Of a stretch of 64,000 nucleotides of DNA, positions 8,681 to 16,970 are shown piece by piece; positions within the stretch are counted from its first letter, which is position 1; the number at the start of each line of letters is the position of its first letter. This stretch comes from Arthrobacter sp. zg-Y1171. Its GTDB lineage: Bacteria; Actinomycetota; Actinomycetes; Actinomycetales; Micrococcaceae. The position numbers and the translations under genes are program-made. The notes under the pieces were generated by a model. That model ran no database searches. It saw only the letters and a list, made by a program, of their open reading frames with translations, and was not told the origin of the DNA. The stretch lies in assembly GCF_025244845.1 (NCBI RefSeq), contig NZ_CP104264.1, positions 2,542,001 to 2,606,000 of the forward strand, read 5' to 3'.

Positions 8681-8797
8681 CTACGAGCACTTAATGTCAC
8701 AACTTGTACAGTGCCAGTTGTCCACTTTCTGGCACCAAGAAAAAGTAGTGGCTCCACAGCTAATGCATTCACCGTGGGGAGCATCTTCGAGGTCCAT
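8681..8797 (-). CDS. 38-residue zinc-ribbon miniprotein
   Basis: From ATG 8797 with a strong AAAGGAG site 6 bases upstream. The peptide has CISCG, a lone C in WCQK, then CTSC and a final C, i.e. two CxxC knuckles in 38 residues. The longer frame up to 8905 has no ribosome-binding site and an uncharacteristic N-terminus, so the short form is preferred. The function is unknown; size and motif fit a single zinc knuckle. Confidence 0.55.
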   Translation of the reverse strand: MDLEDAPHGECISCGATTFSWCQKVDNWHCTSCDIKCS

Positions 8798-9156
8798 TGG
8801 TTCTCCTTTCCGTACAGGAAGACAAGATTGCTTGAAGTCGATAACAAAAACCCGAGATCTGGTCACCACTGGTACGGTTGACCGCAAGGTAGGGGTCGCC
8901 CACACCGCGCCTTCAGAAGTTAGAGCACAAACCTAAACTCCACCACGTTCCTTAACCGGATAACGTCGACTGCGGAAGTCACTGGACAACGAGCTCAGGA
9001 TGCTGACTAGGGCTGCGAAGGAATGAAAAACTGACGATCCCACTCGCAGCATCACCGTCATTCACGGACGTCAGTGATAGCAAATCAGCAACCTGGCAGG
9101 GCAGAGACTCTACTGCCCGTAGCCTCGATCAAAAGAACGAATTATTGGGGGAAGAT
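8798..9156. other. Intergenic region with a ychF 3'-end repeat
   Basis: About 360 bases between divergent small genes. It contains one copy of the 18-base ychF-end repeat at 8929-8946. Otherwise I see no gene or strong hairpin. Promoters for both flanking genes should be here. Confidence 0.5.
8929..8946. repeat. ychF 3'-end direct repeat, copy 3 (att-like)
   Basis: AAACCTAAACTCCACCAC is identical over 18 bases to the genuine ychF 3' end at 10779-10796. The bases on its right (GTTCC) match copy 2 rather than genuine ychF. On the minus strand it reads RNVVEFRF. The left flank differs from both other copies, as expected for an attachment-site junction. Confidence 0.65.
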
Positions 9157-9513
9157 ATGACCGCATCACCGAATTGCAAGCCTTGGTGTGACGACCACCA
9201 AACCGATTCCGAGGATAACTCCTGCTGCACGCGTTTCGTTATCTACGATGACGGCAGGCAAGAGGCAACTCCACCCGCGATGGCGGAACGACTCGAGGCT
9301 CTAGGCGGAGGCGGACTTCCACCAGAAATCTCGTGGGTAGCCCTCAGCGCATCCCAGGACGAAGACGACGCGCAGCCTCTCCTGCGCTTCCAGTTCCACG
9401 ATGGGGGCGATGACCCGCAGGAGAGCGCGAACCTATACATGAATCTCGATGGCCTGAGAGCCTTCCACTCCAACCTCGGCGCCATGCTCAGGGGTTTGTC
9501 GCAACCGAGCTGA
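9157..9513 (+). CDS. DUF6907-like protein
   Basis: A 118-residue protein from ATG 9157, preceded by GGGGGA 5 bases upstream; a TTG at 9145 is the longer alternative. The N-terminal Cys/His/Trp pattern (NCKPWCDDHQ, then CCTRF) followed by a beta-rich region (LLRFQFHD) and a helical end (LDGLRAFHSNLGAML) resembles actinobacterial DUF6907 proteins, which are common in mobile or accessory regions and have no known activity. It is a lone plus-strand gene followed by a terminator at 9543-9583. Confidence 0.6.
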   Translation: MTASPNCKPWCDDHQTDSEDNSCCTRFVIYDDGRQEATPPAMAERLEALGGGGLPPEISWVALSASQDEDDAQPLLRFQFHDGGDDPQESANLYMNLDGLRAFHSNLGAMLRGLSQPS

Positions 9514-9542
9514 GTGGCGGCACGGATACCGGTTATTAAGAA

Positions 9543-9583
9543 TAAATGCCGCCCCCAGTGTTTTCTGGTGGGGACGGCATTTC
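9543..9583. terminator. Hairpin terminator duplicated from the ychF end
   Basis: An AAATGCCGYCCCCA arm and its complement enclose a short GTGTTTTC-type loop and end in ATTT, forming a roughly 14-bp stem with one mismatch. It terminates the DUF6907-like gene, and it closely resembles the terminator next to genuine ychF (10714-10752) in sequence and in distance to the ychF-end repeat. Confidence 0.7.
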
Positions 9584-9607
9584 TATTGATTCAGAAGAGA
9601 AATCTAT

Positions 9608-9631
9608 ACGTTAAACCTAAATTCCACCACG
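9608..9631 (-). repeat. ychF 3'-end direct repeat, copy 2 (att-like)
   Basis: The minus strand reads ...RNVVEFRFNV then TAG, the same C-terminus and stop codon as YchF (GDVVEFRFNV). The core AAACCTAAATTCCACCAC (9614-9631) differs from genuine ychF by one base. The similarity extends left through the flank and terminator (about 95 bases in all), so this looks like a displaced original ychF end. Confidence 0.7.
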
Positions 9632-9850
9632 TTCCGTAGCCAATCAACCTCTTACATTCGCAGTCAGATTACCTTCGAGGTAGGGGAAGCCGAGCGTTAC
9701 GTCCCGGTTGATCTGAGGAATGTCTCCGGCGGCGGCAGCATGGGCCGCTGACGGAACCCCGCTCCCGCGCCGGAGGTCCTGCCGCCGGCGCGCGGCACCG
9801 GACCCTGCCAGCGGCGCCGCCGTCCTTTGCCACCTGGGCGCTTCTTGGTA

Positions 9851-10462
9851 TCAGCGACTGGTTTGGAGTGCCTCAGTGTAGAGTTTCGGGTCGTTCCTGG
9901 TTTCAGCTGAGATGACAAGATGACTGCCGTTGAGACGCTGCGCAAAGTACCCCAAATAGGGCAGTACGATGATCGTCGTGAGCCCGTCCTGCCATGCCTT
10001 AACCAGCGCCGGAAGGCTATCTTGTTCGGACCGGGAAGGAAAGTTCGGCGTTGTCTGTTTATCCCACGTATTGAAGGCCACCAGATCTACCCCATCCTCG
10101 CCGTATTCGACGGGCCAGAACGGTGGCACAATCGGGTGGAGTTCCTGTCCAGGGCTCGAGAGTTTTTGCATCTCTTCCTGTGAGATCGGTTCGTTTTGAA
10201 CTGTGCTTACGTTGAACCAGTCCCAGCTGCGGTCCCATTGCTGCTTCCAGCGTTCATCCCATACCTCACGGCTTGCTGACGCCGGGATCTTCGATGCACC
10301 CGTCGCAGGCACAGGGCTGAGTTCCGGAATTTCGATGTCCTGGGCGATCATCCATGCCTGTCGGATAAAGAGAAGCATCTTCAGGTTCTGCGCGTGGTCA
10401 TCAATCCGGATGGTCATTTCCTTTGGCCAAACAGCCCGCCGTCTAAGCCCCATTCCCCACAT
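9851..10462 (-). CDS. Hypothetical protein between two ychF-end repeats
   Basis: A 203-residue protein with an AAGGAG site 5 bases before ATG 10462. It is rich in tryptophan (WDERWKQQWDRSWDWF near 67-82) and aromatic residues and has no signal peptide or clear transmembrane helix. The family is not recognised. It is the only gene of the roughly 1.15-kb segment bounded by ychF-end repeats, so it was probably brought in by a small insertion. Confidence 0.65.
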   Translation of the reverse strand: MWGMGLRRRAVWPKEMTIRIDDHAQNLKMLLFIRQAWMIAQDIEIPELSPVPATGASKIPASASREVWDERWKQQWDRSWDWFNVSTVQNEPISQEEMQKLSSPGQELHPIVPPFWPVEYGEDGVDLVAFNTWDKQTTPNFPSRSEQDSLPALVKAWQDGLTTIIVLPYLGYFAQRLNGSHLVISAETRNDPKLYTEALQTSR

Positions 10463-10557
10463 AGTGACTCCTTGATTTGTCGGCCGGACGGAGAACAGCC
10501 GTTGGTGCCAAGCATCGCATTCGACCTGCCTTCAGTAAATGGTTCGCTCAAAGCTAC

Positions 10558-10594
10558 AGGCCCCGATCGGAAATGTCCGCTGGGATCGGGGCCT
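10558..10594. terminator. Perfect 11-bp hairpin
   Basis: AGGCCCCGATC at 10558-10568 pairs perfectly with 10584-10594 across a 15-base loop. There is no T-tract, so it is either a terminator-like structure or a relic. Confidence 0.4.
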
Positions 10595-10713
10595 CCGGAG
10601 GCGAACTAAGTCGTGACCCGTGTTGGCTATTCCTCTTCAAAGGTTCGCGGGCGGTACCGCACGAGATCCGCGAAGGCTGGTGACGATACAACCCTCGATC
10701 CGTAAACAAGAAA

Positions 10714-10752
10714 TGCCGCCCTCAATGTTTCCGGTGAGGGCGGCATTTCTAT
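10714..10752. terminator. ychF terminator
   Basis: AAATGCCGCCCTCA and TGAGGGCGGCATTT form a 14-bp stem around a short loop, about 20 bases past the ychF stop, with A and T runs on both sides. It is an intrinsic terminator for ychF on the minus strand. Confidence 0.8.
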
Positions 10753-10769
10753 TGAATCAGACGAAGAAT

Positions 10770-11855
10770 CTATACATTAAACCTAAACTCCACCACATCG
10801 CCGTCGGCCATAACGTAGTCCTTGCCTTCGATGCGGACCTTGCCGCGGGATTTGGCCTCGGCCATGGAGCCGGCGTCGACCAGATCGTCGAAGGAGACAA
10901 CTTCGGCCTTGATGAAGCCGCGCTGGAAGTCGGAGTGGATGACGCCGGCAGCCTGCGGGGCAGTGTCGCCCTTGCGGATGGTCCAGGCGCGGGTTTCCTT
11001 GGGGCCGGCAGTCAGGTAGGTCTGCAGGCCGAGGGTGTGGAAGCCGACGCGTGCCAGCTGGTCCAGGCCGGATTCTTCCTGACCGTTCATTTCCAGCATT
11101 TCCCGGGCTTCTTCTTCGTCCAGCTCCACCAGGTCGGCTTCGAGCTTGGCGTCGAGGAAGATCGCGTCCGCCGGTGCCACCAGCTCGCGCAGCTCGGCCT
11201 GGCGCTCCGGGTTGCCCAGCACGGCGTCGTCCACGTTGAACACGTAGATGAACGGCTTGGCGGTGAGCAGGCTCAGCTCGCGCAGGTGCTCCATGTCCAG
11301 CTTGTCGCTGGCCACGGAAGAGAAGATCGTGTCGCCGCGTTCCAGGACGGTGCGGGCGGCCTCCATGGCGGCCAGCTGCGCGGCGTCGCGCTTCTTGATC
11401 TTGACTTCCTTCTCCACCCGCGGGATCGCCTTTTCCAGCGTCTGCAGGTCAGCCAGGATCAGCTCGGTGTTGATGGTTTCCATGTCCGACCGCGGATCCA
11501 CCTTGCCGTCCACGTGGATGACGTCGGGGTCATCGAACACGCGGATAACCTGGGCAATGGCTTCGGCTTCACGGATGTTGGCGAGGAACTGGTTGCCCAG
11601 GCCTTCACCCTCGGAAGCGCCCTTGACGATCCCGGCAATGTCCACGAAGGACACCGTTGCAGGGAGGATGCGCGCCGAACCGTGGATTTCGGCCAGCTTG
11701 GCCAGCCGCGGATCGGGAAGGGACACGACGCCGACGTTCGGTTCGATGGTGGCGAACGGATAGTTCGCCGCCAGCACGTTGTTGCGGGTCAGCGCATTGA
11801 ACAGGGTTGATTTGCCGACGTTGGGCAGGCCGACGATGCCAATAGTAAGAGCCAC
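10770..11855 (-). CDS. ychF: Redox-regulated ribosome-binding ATPase YchF/OBG family
   Basis: 361 residues, the usual length. It is a TRAFAC P-loop protein with GLPNVGKST at 9-17, a switch region, and NVDD in place of the canonical NKxD G4 motif, consistent with the ATP preference of this family. A coiled-coil insert and a C-terminal TGS domain ending DGDVVEFRFNV follow. YchF binds ribosomes and modulates stress and translation. The 3' end (10779-10796) is repeated twice to the left, so it appears to be the insertion target of the island. ispH lies just upstream on the same strand. Confidence 0.96.
   Translation of the reverse strand: MALTIGIVGLPNVGKSTLFNALTRNNVLAANYPFATIEPNVGVVSLPDPRLAKLAEIHGSARILPATVSFVDIAGIVKGASEGEGLGNQFLANIREAEAIAQVIRVFDDPDVIHVDGKVDPRSDMETINTELILADLQTLEKAIPRVEKEVKIKKRDAAQLAAMEAARTVLERGDTIFSSVASDKLDMEHLRELSLLTAKPFIYVFNVDDAVLGNPERQAELRELVAPADAIFLDAKLEADLVELDEEEAREMLEMNGQEESGLDQLARVGFHTLGLQTYLTAGPKETRAWTIRKGDTAPQAAGVIHSDFQRGFIKAEVVSFDDLVDAGSMAEAKSRGKVRIEGKDYVMADGDVVEFRFNV
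10779..10796. repeat. ychF 3'-end direct repeat, copy 1 (genuine gene end)
   Basis: AAACCTAAACTCCACCAC within the last codons of ychF, matching copies at 9614-9631 (one mismatch) and 8929-8946 (identical). This is the putative attachment core. Confidence 0.65.
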
Positions 11856-11876
11856 GTTAGTAAATGATACCGGGCG

Positions 11877-12962
11877 CTAGGACTCGTCCGCACGACGGCG
11901 GCCGCCCAAGCCGTGCGAGGAGTCCCCCATGGCCTTCAGCGTGGCGCGGATTTCCTTCGGCAGGGAGAAGATGATGTCCTCTTCGGCCGTCACTACCTCT
12001 TCGACGTCGCCGTAACCGTACTGGGACAGCAGGTGCAGCACGTCCTGGACCAGGTTTTCGGGAACGGAGGCACCGGACGTGACACCGACCGTGGCCACGC
12101 CCTCGAACCAGCTTTCGTCCACCTCGTTGGCAAAGTCCACGCGGTAGGAGGCCTTGGCGCCGTACTCCAGCGCCACCTCCACCAGCCGGACGGAGTTGGA
12201 GGAGTTCGCCGAACCCACCACCAGCACCAGATCCGCTTCCGGAGCGATCTTCTTGATGGCTGCCTGGCGGTTGGAGGTTGCGTAGCAAATGTCGTCGCTG
12301 GGCGGGTCCTGCAGGGAGGGGAAGCGTTCGCGCAGCAGGTTGACGGTGTGCATGGCTTCATCCACGCTCAGCGTGGTCTGGGAGAGCCAGATGACCTTGT
12401 CCGGGTTCCGGACGGTGACCTTGTCCACGTCTTCGGGGCCGTTGACGATCTGCATGTGTTCCGGCGCTTCGCCGTAGGTGCCTTCGACCTCTTCGTGGCC
12501 TTCGTGACCGATCAGCAGGATGTCGAAGTCGTCGCGGGCAAACCGGACGGCTTCGCGGTGCACCTTGGTGACCAGCGGGCAGGTGGCGTCGATGGTCTGC
12601 AGGTTCCGGTCCTTGGCGGACTGGACGACGGCGGGTGAGACGCCGTGCGCGGAGAAGATCAGCCGTGCACCCTCGGGAACCTCGTCGGTTTCATCCACGA
12701 AGATCGCACCCTTTTCCTCCAAAGTGGTGACCACGTGGAGGTTATGGACAATCTGCTTGCGGACGTACACGGGCGGTCCGTAGGCTTCCAGCGCCTTTTC
12801 GACGGCAATGACAGCCCGGTCCACTCCCGCGCAGTAGCCCCGCGGTGCAGCCAACAGCACACGCCGCGGACCGAAAACGGGAGCCGCAGCTGCCACTTCC
12901 TCGGGGGTGCGGCGCCGCCGGGGCACGGTGGGCATAGGCACGGAGATAACTGTGCTGGTCAT
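11877..12962 (-). CDS. ispH: 4-hydroxy-3-methylbut-2-enyl diphosphate reductase
   Basis: Last step of the MEP isoprenoid pathway: reduces HMBPP to IPP and DMAPP using a [4Fe-4S] cluster. The three cluster cysteines are visible at C44 (PRGYCAGV), C128 (DATCPLV) and C226 (ICYATS), along with SAHGVSP and SQTTLS substrate-binding segments. 361 residues, including about 33 extra N-terminal residues before the core; a later start is conceivable. It is followed by ychF on the same strand after about 20 bases. Confidence 0.95.
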   Translation of the reverse strand: MTSTVISVPMPTVPRRRRTPEEVAAAAPVFGPRRVLLAAPRGYCAGVDRAVIAVEKALEAYGPPVYVRKQIVHNLHVVTTLEEKGAIFVDETDEVPEGARLIFSAHGVSPAVVQSAKDRNLQTIDATCPLVTKVHREAVRFARDDFDILLIGHEGHEEVEGTYGEAPEHMQIVNGPEDVDKVTVRNPDKVIWLSQTTLSVDEAMHTVNLLRERFPSLQDPPSDDICYATSNRQAAIKKIAPEADLVLVVGSANSSNSVRLVEVALEYGAKASYRVDFANEVDESWFEGVATVGVTSGASVPENLVQDVLHLLSQYGYGDVEEVVTAEEDIIFSLPKEIRATLKAMGDSSHGLGGRRRADES

Positions 12963-13029
12963 GCACCCATGCTATCGGGTGGGCCATGGGTTCCCGTCCC
13001 CGCAGACCGTGGGTACGCTCACAGCGGAG

Positions 13030-13857
13030 CTACCGCCGGGAGCCCCTCAGGACCCGTGCCAGCATCCCGGCCACGAACGCCGCGGCTCCGGCCAGCATCA
13101 GGCCGATGGTCCAGGTGCGCATGCTTGCCGCGGCCTCTCCGGCAAAGGCCTCGGCGAACGCGGACGCCACGGGACTGCTGAACTGCTGTGCGGAGACCTG
13201 GCCCGGCAGCATCCCCGCACCCAGCCACAGCACTCCCCCGGCCAGCGCCACACCCAGGCCGATCAGCGCAAAGGTGGTGGACCGGCGTCGTGCGGCGAGC
13301 AGTGCCAGGAGACCGGCGACGGCGGCAGCGAGCGCCAGCACCGGCCAGGCCTCGCCCGCCCGCCCGACGTTGCGCATCAGCTCCGCGTGCCCGGCTCCGC
13401 CGATTTCCACGGGGACCTGCTCCGCAGCCGGCACGTCCACGGACAGTTCGTTCCCCACGCTGCCCGTGACAAGCGAGACCAGGGGTGCGACGTCGAGCGT
13501 CAGCGCCGCTCCTGACCCCTCCGCGGCGTCCCCGAAGGTGAGCGCATGCGAGCGGCGCAGCGTTTCGCTCCACACCTCCGGATATTCGGGCAGTTCCTGG
13601 ACCTGTTCCACGGCCGAGGTGATCAGCGGCTCCACCACGGAGGCCAGCGGAGCAGGCACGTCCACCGCGCCGACGGCCTCTGCGGATAGAGCCGTGGCGA
13701 GTTCGCGCTGGAAGGTCTCGTCCCGGGCCAGCGGTTCGCCGAGGGAGGCAAAGCCGTTTTCCGAAACCACGTTCGTGTTCAGCCACGCCCCGCAGAAGGC
13801 CGCCGCAGTCAGCAGGACGGCGAGCAGGCCGAAGACGGCTGAGACGAATGTGCGCAT
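13030..13857 (-). CDS. Predicted multi-pass membrane protein
   Basis: 275 residues. It has an N-terminal hydrophobic helix (about 7-27), a large extracytoplasmic region with many short helices (30-165), then three transmembrane helices (about 170-188, 195-215 and 244-264) and a basic RGSRR end. No enzymatic motif is visible. It is divergent from xseA, with about 150 bases between them. Similar membrane proteins of unknown role occur near ispH and xseA in Micrococcaceae as I recall, but I cannot name a family. Confidence 0.75.
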   Translation of the reverse strand: MRTFVSAVFGLLAVLLTAAAFCGAWLNTNVVSENGFASLGEPLARDETFQRELATALSAEAVGAVDVPAPLASVVEPLITSAVEQVQELPEYPEVWSETLRRSHALTFGDAAEGSGAALTLDVAPLVSLVTGSVGNELSVDVPAAEQVPVEIGGAGHAELMRNVGRAGEAWPVLALAAAVAGLLALLAARRRSTTFALIGLGVALAGGVLWLGAGMLPGQVSAQQFSSPVASAFAEAFAGEAAASMRTWTIGLMLAGAAAFVAGMLARVLRGSRR

Positions 13858-14003
13858 AAAGAAATTCCTTGTCCGTTGGGATCCGCGGGCGTTGAGGACG
13901 GCCGGCGGAACCGGACCGGGGGAAGCACCTGATAGACATTAAGCCTGGGCCGGTTCCTCCGCCGGCCCGAGAGCCAGTTCCAATCCACCGCGGGAGCATC
14001 CTC

Positions 14004-15272
14004 ATGCAAGACGACAGCGGACCGTTGAGTCCCGAGAATACCCCGGAGCAGTCCACGCTGCCCGCCACTGCCGCGCAGACGACCCCGGACAACCCCTGGC
14101 CCCTGGCACTGCTCTCGAAGAACCTCAAGAGCTACATCGACCGTGCCCCCGCCACCTGGGTGGAGGGCCAGGTGATCGAGCTGAACCGCCGGGCCAACGC
14201 CTCCTACATCACCCTGCGCGACGTCGACGCCGAGGTGTCGCTCTCCCTGACCGCGTGGAGCACGGTCATGAACCGGCTGGAGCTGCCGCTGGAGCGCGGT
14301 GCGCGGGTGGTGGCCCTGGTGAAGCCGGACTTCTGGGTCAAGACCGGACGGCTGTCCATGCAGACCCGCGACATCCGGCCGGTGGGGCTGGGCGACCTCC
14401 TGGCACGGATTGAACGGCTGCGCCATGCCCTGGCCGCGGAAGGCCTCTTCCGGGAGGACCGCAAGCTGCCGTTGCCGCTGCTGCCGGGCCGGATCGGCCT
14501 GATCACCGGACGGAACTCCGATGCCATGAAGGACGTGATGCGCAACGCCGCACTGCGCTGGCCAGCCGTCGAGTTCGAGGTCAGGGAGGTGGCGGTCCAG
14601 GGCGTGAACGCCGTCGCCGAAGTGAGCCGCGCGCTGGCCGAGCTCGACGCCATGCCCGAAGTGGATGTCATCATCATTGCCCGCGGCGGCGGCTCGCTGG
14701 AGGACCTGCTGGCCTTCAGCCATGAGGACCTGGTCCGCGCGGTATCGGCAGCGCAGACTCCGGTGGTCAGCGCCATCGGGCACGAAGCAGACCGTCCCCT
14801 GCTCGACGACGTCGCCGACCTGCGCGCCTCCACGCCCACCGATGCCGCGAAGCGGGTGGTACCGGATGTCGGCGAGGAGCTGGCCCGGATCCGGCAGTCC
14901 CGTCAGCAGCTCCGCCGGGTCCTCAACACCCTGGTGGGCAGGGAAACGGACCGGCTGAACCACATCCGGTCCCGTCCCGCCCTGGCGGCGCCGCAGTCCA
15001 TGGTGGAGCGGCGCCAGGAAGAGATCTCCCGGCTGCGCTCCCGGGCCATGTCCGCTATCACCGCGGAGGTCCGCCGGGACGCGGACCGGATCGGGCACCT
15101 GCGCGCCCAGGTCCGCGCGCTTTCCCCGCAGAACACCCTGGACCGCGGTTACGCGGTGGTCCAGTTGCAGGACGGCTCCGTGGTGCGCGACGCCGGCACG
15201 GTGCCGGCCGCCGCACAGCTGCGGATCCGCGTTGCCGTCGGTGAGCTGACCGCCACCGAAGGCACCCGCTAG
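14004..15272 (+). CDS. xseA: Exodeoxyribonuclease VII large subunit
   Basis: Catalytic subunit of the single-strand-specific exonuclease VII, used in mismatch repair and DNA end processing. 422 residues: a disordered N-terminus, an OB-fold DNA-binding domain at about 45-135 (WVEGQVIELNRR ... ITLRDVDAEVSLSL), the catalytic domain with GLITGRNSDAMKDV and IIARGGGSLEDL, the conserved SAIGHEADRPLLDDVADLRASTPT in two adjacent segments, then a long helical region. xseB follows 48 bases downstream in the same direction. Confidence 0.96.
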   Translation: MQDDSGPLSPENTPEQSTLPATAAQTTPDNPWPLALLSKNLKSYIDRAPATWVEGQVIELNRRANASYITLRDVDAEVSLSLTAWSTVMNRLELPLERGARVVALVKPDFWVKTGRLSMQTRDIRPVGLGDLLARIERLRHALAAEGLFREDRKLPLPLLPGRIGLITGRNSDAMKDVMRNAALRWPAVEFEVREVAVQGVNAVAEVSRALAELDAMPEVDVIIIARGGGSLEDLLAFSHEDLVRAVSAAQTPVVSAIGHEADRPLLDDVADLRASTPTDAAKRVVPDVGEELARIRQSRQQLRRVLNTLVGRETDRLNHIRSRPALAAPQSMVERRQEEISRLRSRAMSAITAEVRRDADRIGHLRAQVRALSPQNTLDRGYAVVQLQDGSVVRDAGTVPAAAQLRIRVAVGELTATEGTR

Positions 15273-15320
15273 CCTGCACCGCTCCCCCGATCATTTACCA
15301 AAGACCGAAAAGGACAAGAC

Positions 15321-15557
15321 ATGAGTGAAACACCGGCAGTTCCCGCAGTACCCGCAGACATCGAGGCCATGAGCTACGAGCAGGCCCGCGACGAACTCCT
15401 GACCGTAGTAGGACGGCTCGAAACCGGCGGCGCCAGCCTGGAGGAATCCCTGGCCCTGTGGGAACGCGGCGAGCACCTGGCCAACCGCTGCGAATCCTGG
15501 CTCGAGGGCGCCCGCCAGCGCCTGGACGCTGCCCGCAGCTCAGCCACCGGCGAGTAA
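15321..15557 (+). CDS. xseB: Exodeoxyribonuclease VII small subunit
   Basis: 78 residues forming the helical-hairpin small subunit that coats the XseA helical arms. The family signatures [19 protein letters not shown] and [13 protein letters not shown] are visible. It is co-oriented with xseA and followed by a large hairpin at 15573-15643. Confidence 0.93.
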   Translation: MSETPAVPAVPADIEAMSYEQARDELLTVVGRLETGGASLEESLALWERGEHLANRCESWLEGARQRLDAARSSATGE

Positions 15558-15572
15558 GGCACCAACGGGGTT

Positions 15573-15643
15573 GGGACAGCCCGTGAGCCCCGCATCGCCG
15601 AGCGAGGAACGAGCGAGGTGTCTAAGGGGCGGCGGGCTGTCCC
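15573..15643. terminator. Long-loop hairpin between convergent genes
   Basis: GGGACAGCCCG (15573-15583) pairs perfectly with 15633-15643; the 49-base loop is itself GC-rich and may fold. It lies between the ends of xseB and the convergent aminotransferase gene, so it may act as a bidirectional terminator. Confidence 0.5.
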
Positions 15644-15664
15644 CTGCCCCGCTGCTTAGCGCCC

Positions 15665-16882
15665 CTACGGCTTGTAGCTGCTCAGGAACTCACCCAGCCG
15701 CGTCATGGCGTCTTCGATGTCCTCGACGTTGGGCAGGGTCACCATCCGGAAATGGTCCGGCCGCACCCAGTTGAACGCCGTACCCACGGACACCAGGATC
15801 TTCTGCTGCTTCAGCAGATCCAGGGCGAACTGTTCGTCGTCCTTGATCGGATAGACCTCCGGGTCCAGGCGCGGGAACAGATACAGGGCGCCCTGCGCCA
15901 GCTCGCACGTGACGCCGGGGATGTCGTTGAGCATCTGGTGCGCCTTGTCGCGCTGGGCGCGCAGCCGTCCGCCGGGCAGGATCAGGTCGTTGATGCTCTG
16001 GTACCCGCCGAGCGCGGTCTGGATGGCGTGCTGTGCCGGCACGTTCGCGCACAGGCGCATGTTCGCCAGGAGGTTGATGCCTTCGATGTAGTCCGCTGCG
16101 TCCTGCTTCGGGCCGGAGATGGCCATCCAGCCGCTGCGGTAGCCGGCTATCCGATAGGCCTTCGACAGGCCGCTGAACGTCAGGCAGAGGACGTCGTCGC
16201 CGGTGACCGTGGCCGAGTTAACGTGCACGGCGTCGTCGTACAGGATCTTTTCGTAGATTTCGTCCGAGAAGATGATCAGGCCGTGCTTGCGGGCCAGGTC
16301 CACAATCGACTTCACCACATGCTCCGGGTACACGGCGCCGGTGGGGTTGTTGGGGTTGATCAGGACAATCCCCTTGGTCCGGTCGGTGATCTTGGAGGCA
16401 AGGTCCTCCACGTCCGGCCACCAGTGCTCGGATTCGTCGCACAGGTAGTGCACGGCCGTGCCGCCGGCCAGCGAGACCGAAGCGGTCCACAGCGGATAGT
16501 CCGGGGCGGGGACAAGGATCTCGTCGCCGTTGTTCAGCAGCGCCTGCATCGAGAGCGTGATGAGTTCGCTGACCCCGTTGCCCAGGTACACGTCGTCGAC
16601 GTCGATGTTGTTGATCCCGCGGCCCTGGTAGTACTGCACCACTGCGGTGCGGGCGGAGAAAATGCCGCGGGAATCGCTGTAGCCCTGGGCCTTGGGCAGG
16701 TGCCGCATCATGTCGACCAGGATCGCTTCCGGCGCTTCGAAGCCGAACGGCGCGGGATTGCCGATGTTCAGCTTGAGGATCCGGTGGCCTGCTGCTTCCA
16801 TCCGCTGCGCGTGCTCGAGCAACGGTCCACGGATGTCATACAGGACGTTGTGGAGTTTATGCGACTGCTTGAATTCTGCCAT
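15665..16882 (-). CDS. alaA: Alanine aminotransferase (AlaA-type, fold type I)
   Basis: 405 residues, PLP-dependent class I/II aminotransferase. Visible are NPNNPTG at 176-182, SDEIYEK at 206-212, and the PLP lysine K241 in FSGLSKAYRIAGYRSG. The start (SHKLHNVLYDIRGPLLEHA) and overall similarity fit the AlaA group, which interconverts pyruvate/glutamate and alanine/2-oxoglutarate. A single gene, convergent with xseAB and followed upstream by the osmoprotectant transporter's terminator. Confidence 0.88.
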   Translation of the reverse strand: MAEFKQSHKLHNVLYDIRGPLLEHAQRMEAAGHRILKLNIGNPAPFGFEAPEAILVDMMRHLPKAQGYSDSRGIFSARTAVVQYYQGRGINNIDVDDVYLGNGVSELITLSMQALLNNGDEILVPAPDYPLWTASVSLAGGTAVHYLCDESEHWWPDVEDLASKITDRTKGIVLINPNNPTGAVYPEHVVKSIVDLARKHGLIIFSDEIYEKILYDDAVHVNSATVTGDDVLCLTFSGLSKAYRIAGYRSGWMAISGPKQDAADYIEGINLLANMRLCANVPAQHAIQTALGGYQSINDLILPGGRLRAQRDKAHQMLNDIPGVTCELAQGALYLFPRLDPEVYPIKDDEQFALDLLKQQKILVSVGTAFNWVRPDHFRMVTLPNVEDIEDAMTRLGEFLSSYKP

Positions 16883-16903
16883 TTCTTTAGGATGCCACAG
16901 GCG

Positions 16904-16940
16904 GCGTTCCGGGCAGGGTATGTGTCACTGCCCGGAACGC
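16904..16940 (-). terminator. Terminator of the osmoprotectant transporter operon
   Basis: GCGTTCCGGGCAG (16904-16916) and its perfect complement (16928-16940) form a 13-bp stem with an 11-base loop, about 30 bases past the lipoprotein stop codon. Confidence 0.65.
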
Positions 16941-16970
16941 AGCCTGCGTAACGCAGGGGCGGCCCGCAGG

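Larger units (their letters stand above)
9514..9850. other. Intergenic region with displaced ychF end and terminator
   Basis: About 340 bases. The left part (9540-9640) is a diverged duplicate of the ychF 3' end with its terminator. The rest (about 9640-9850) has no convincing gene; short frames there are GC-driven. Confidence 0.55.
10463..10769. other. Intergenic region left of ychF
   Basis: About 300 bases holding two hairpins (10558-10594 and 10714-10752) and no credible gene. Confidence 0.55.

Noticed and set aside
4000..9000. CRISPR array, IS element or phage gene
   Set aside because: No regular direct repeats with spacers, no transposase or integrase, and no phage structural gene were seen.
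10620..11810. 396-residue plus-strand ORF
   Set aside because: Mirror frame of ychF; no independent support.
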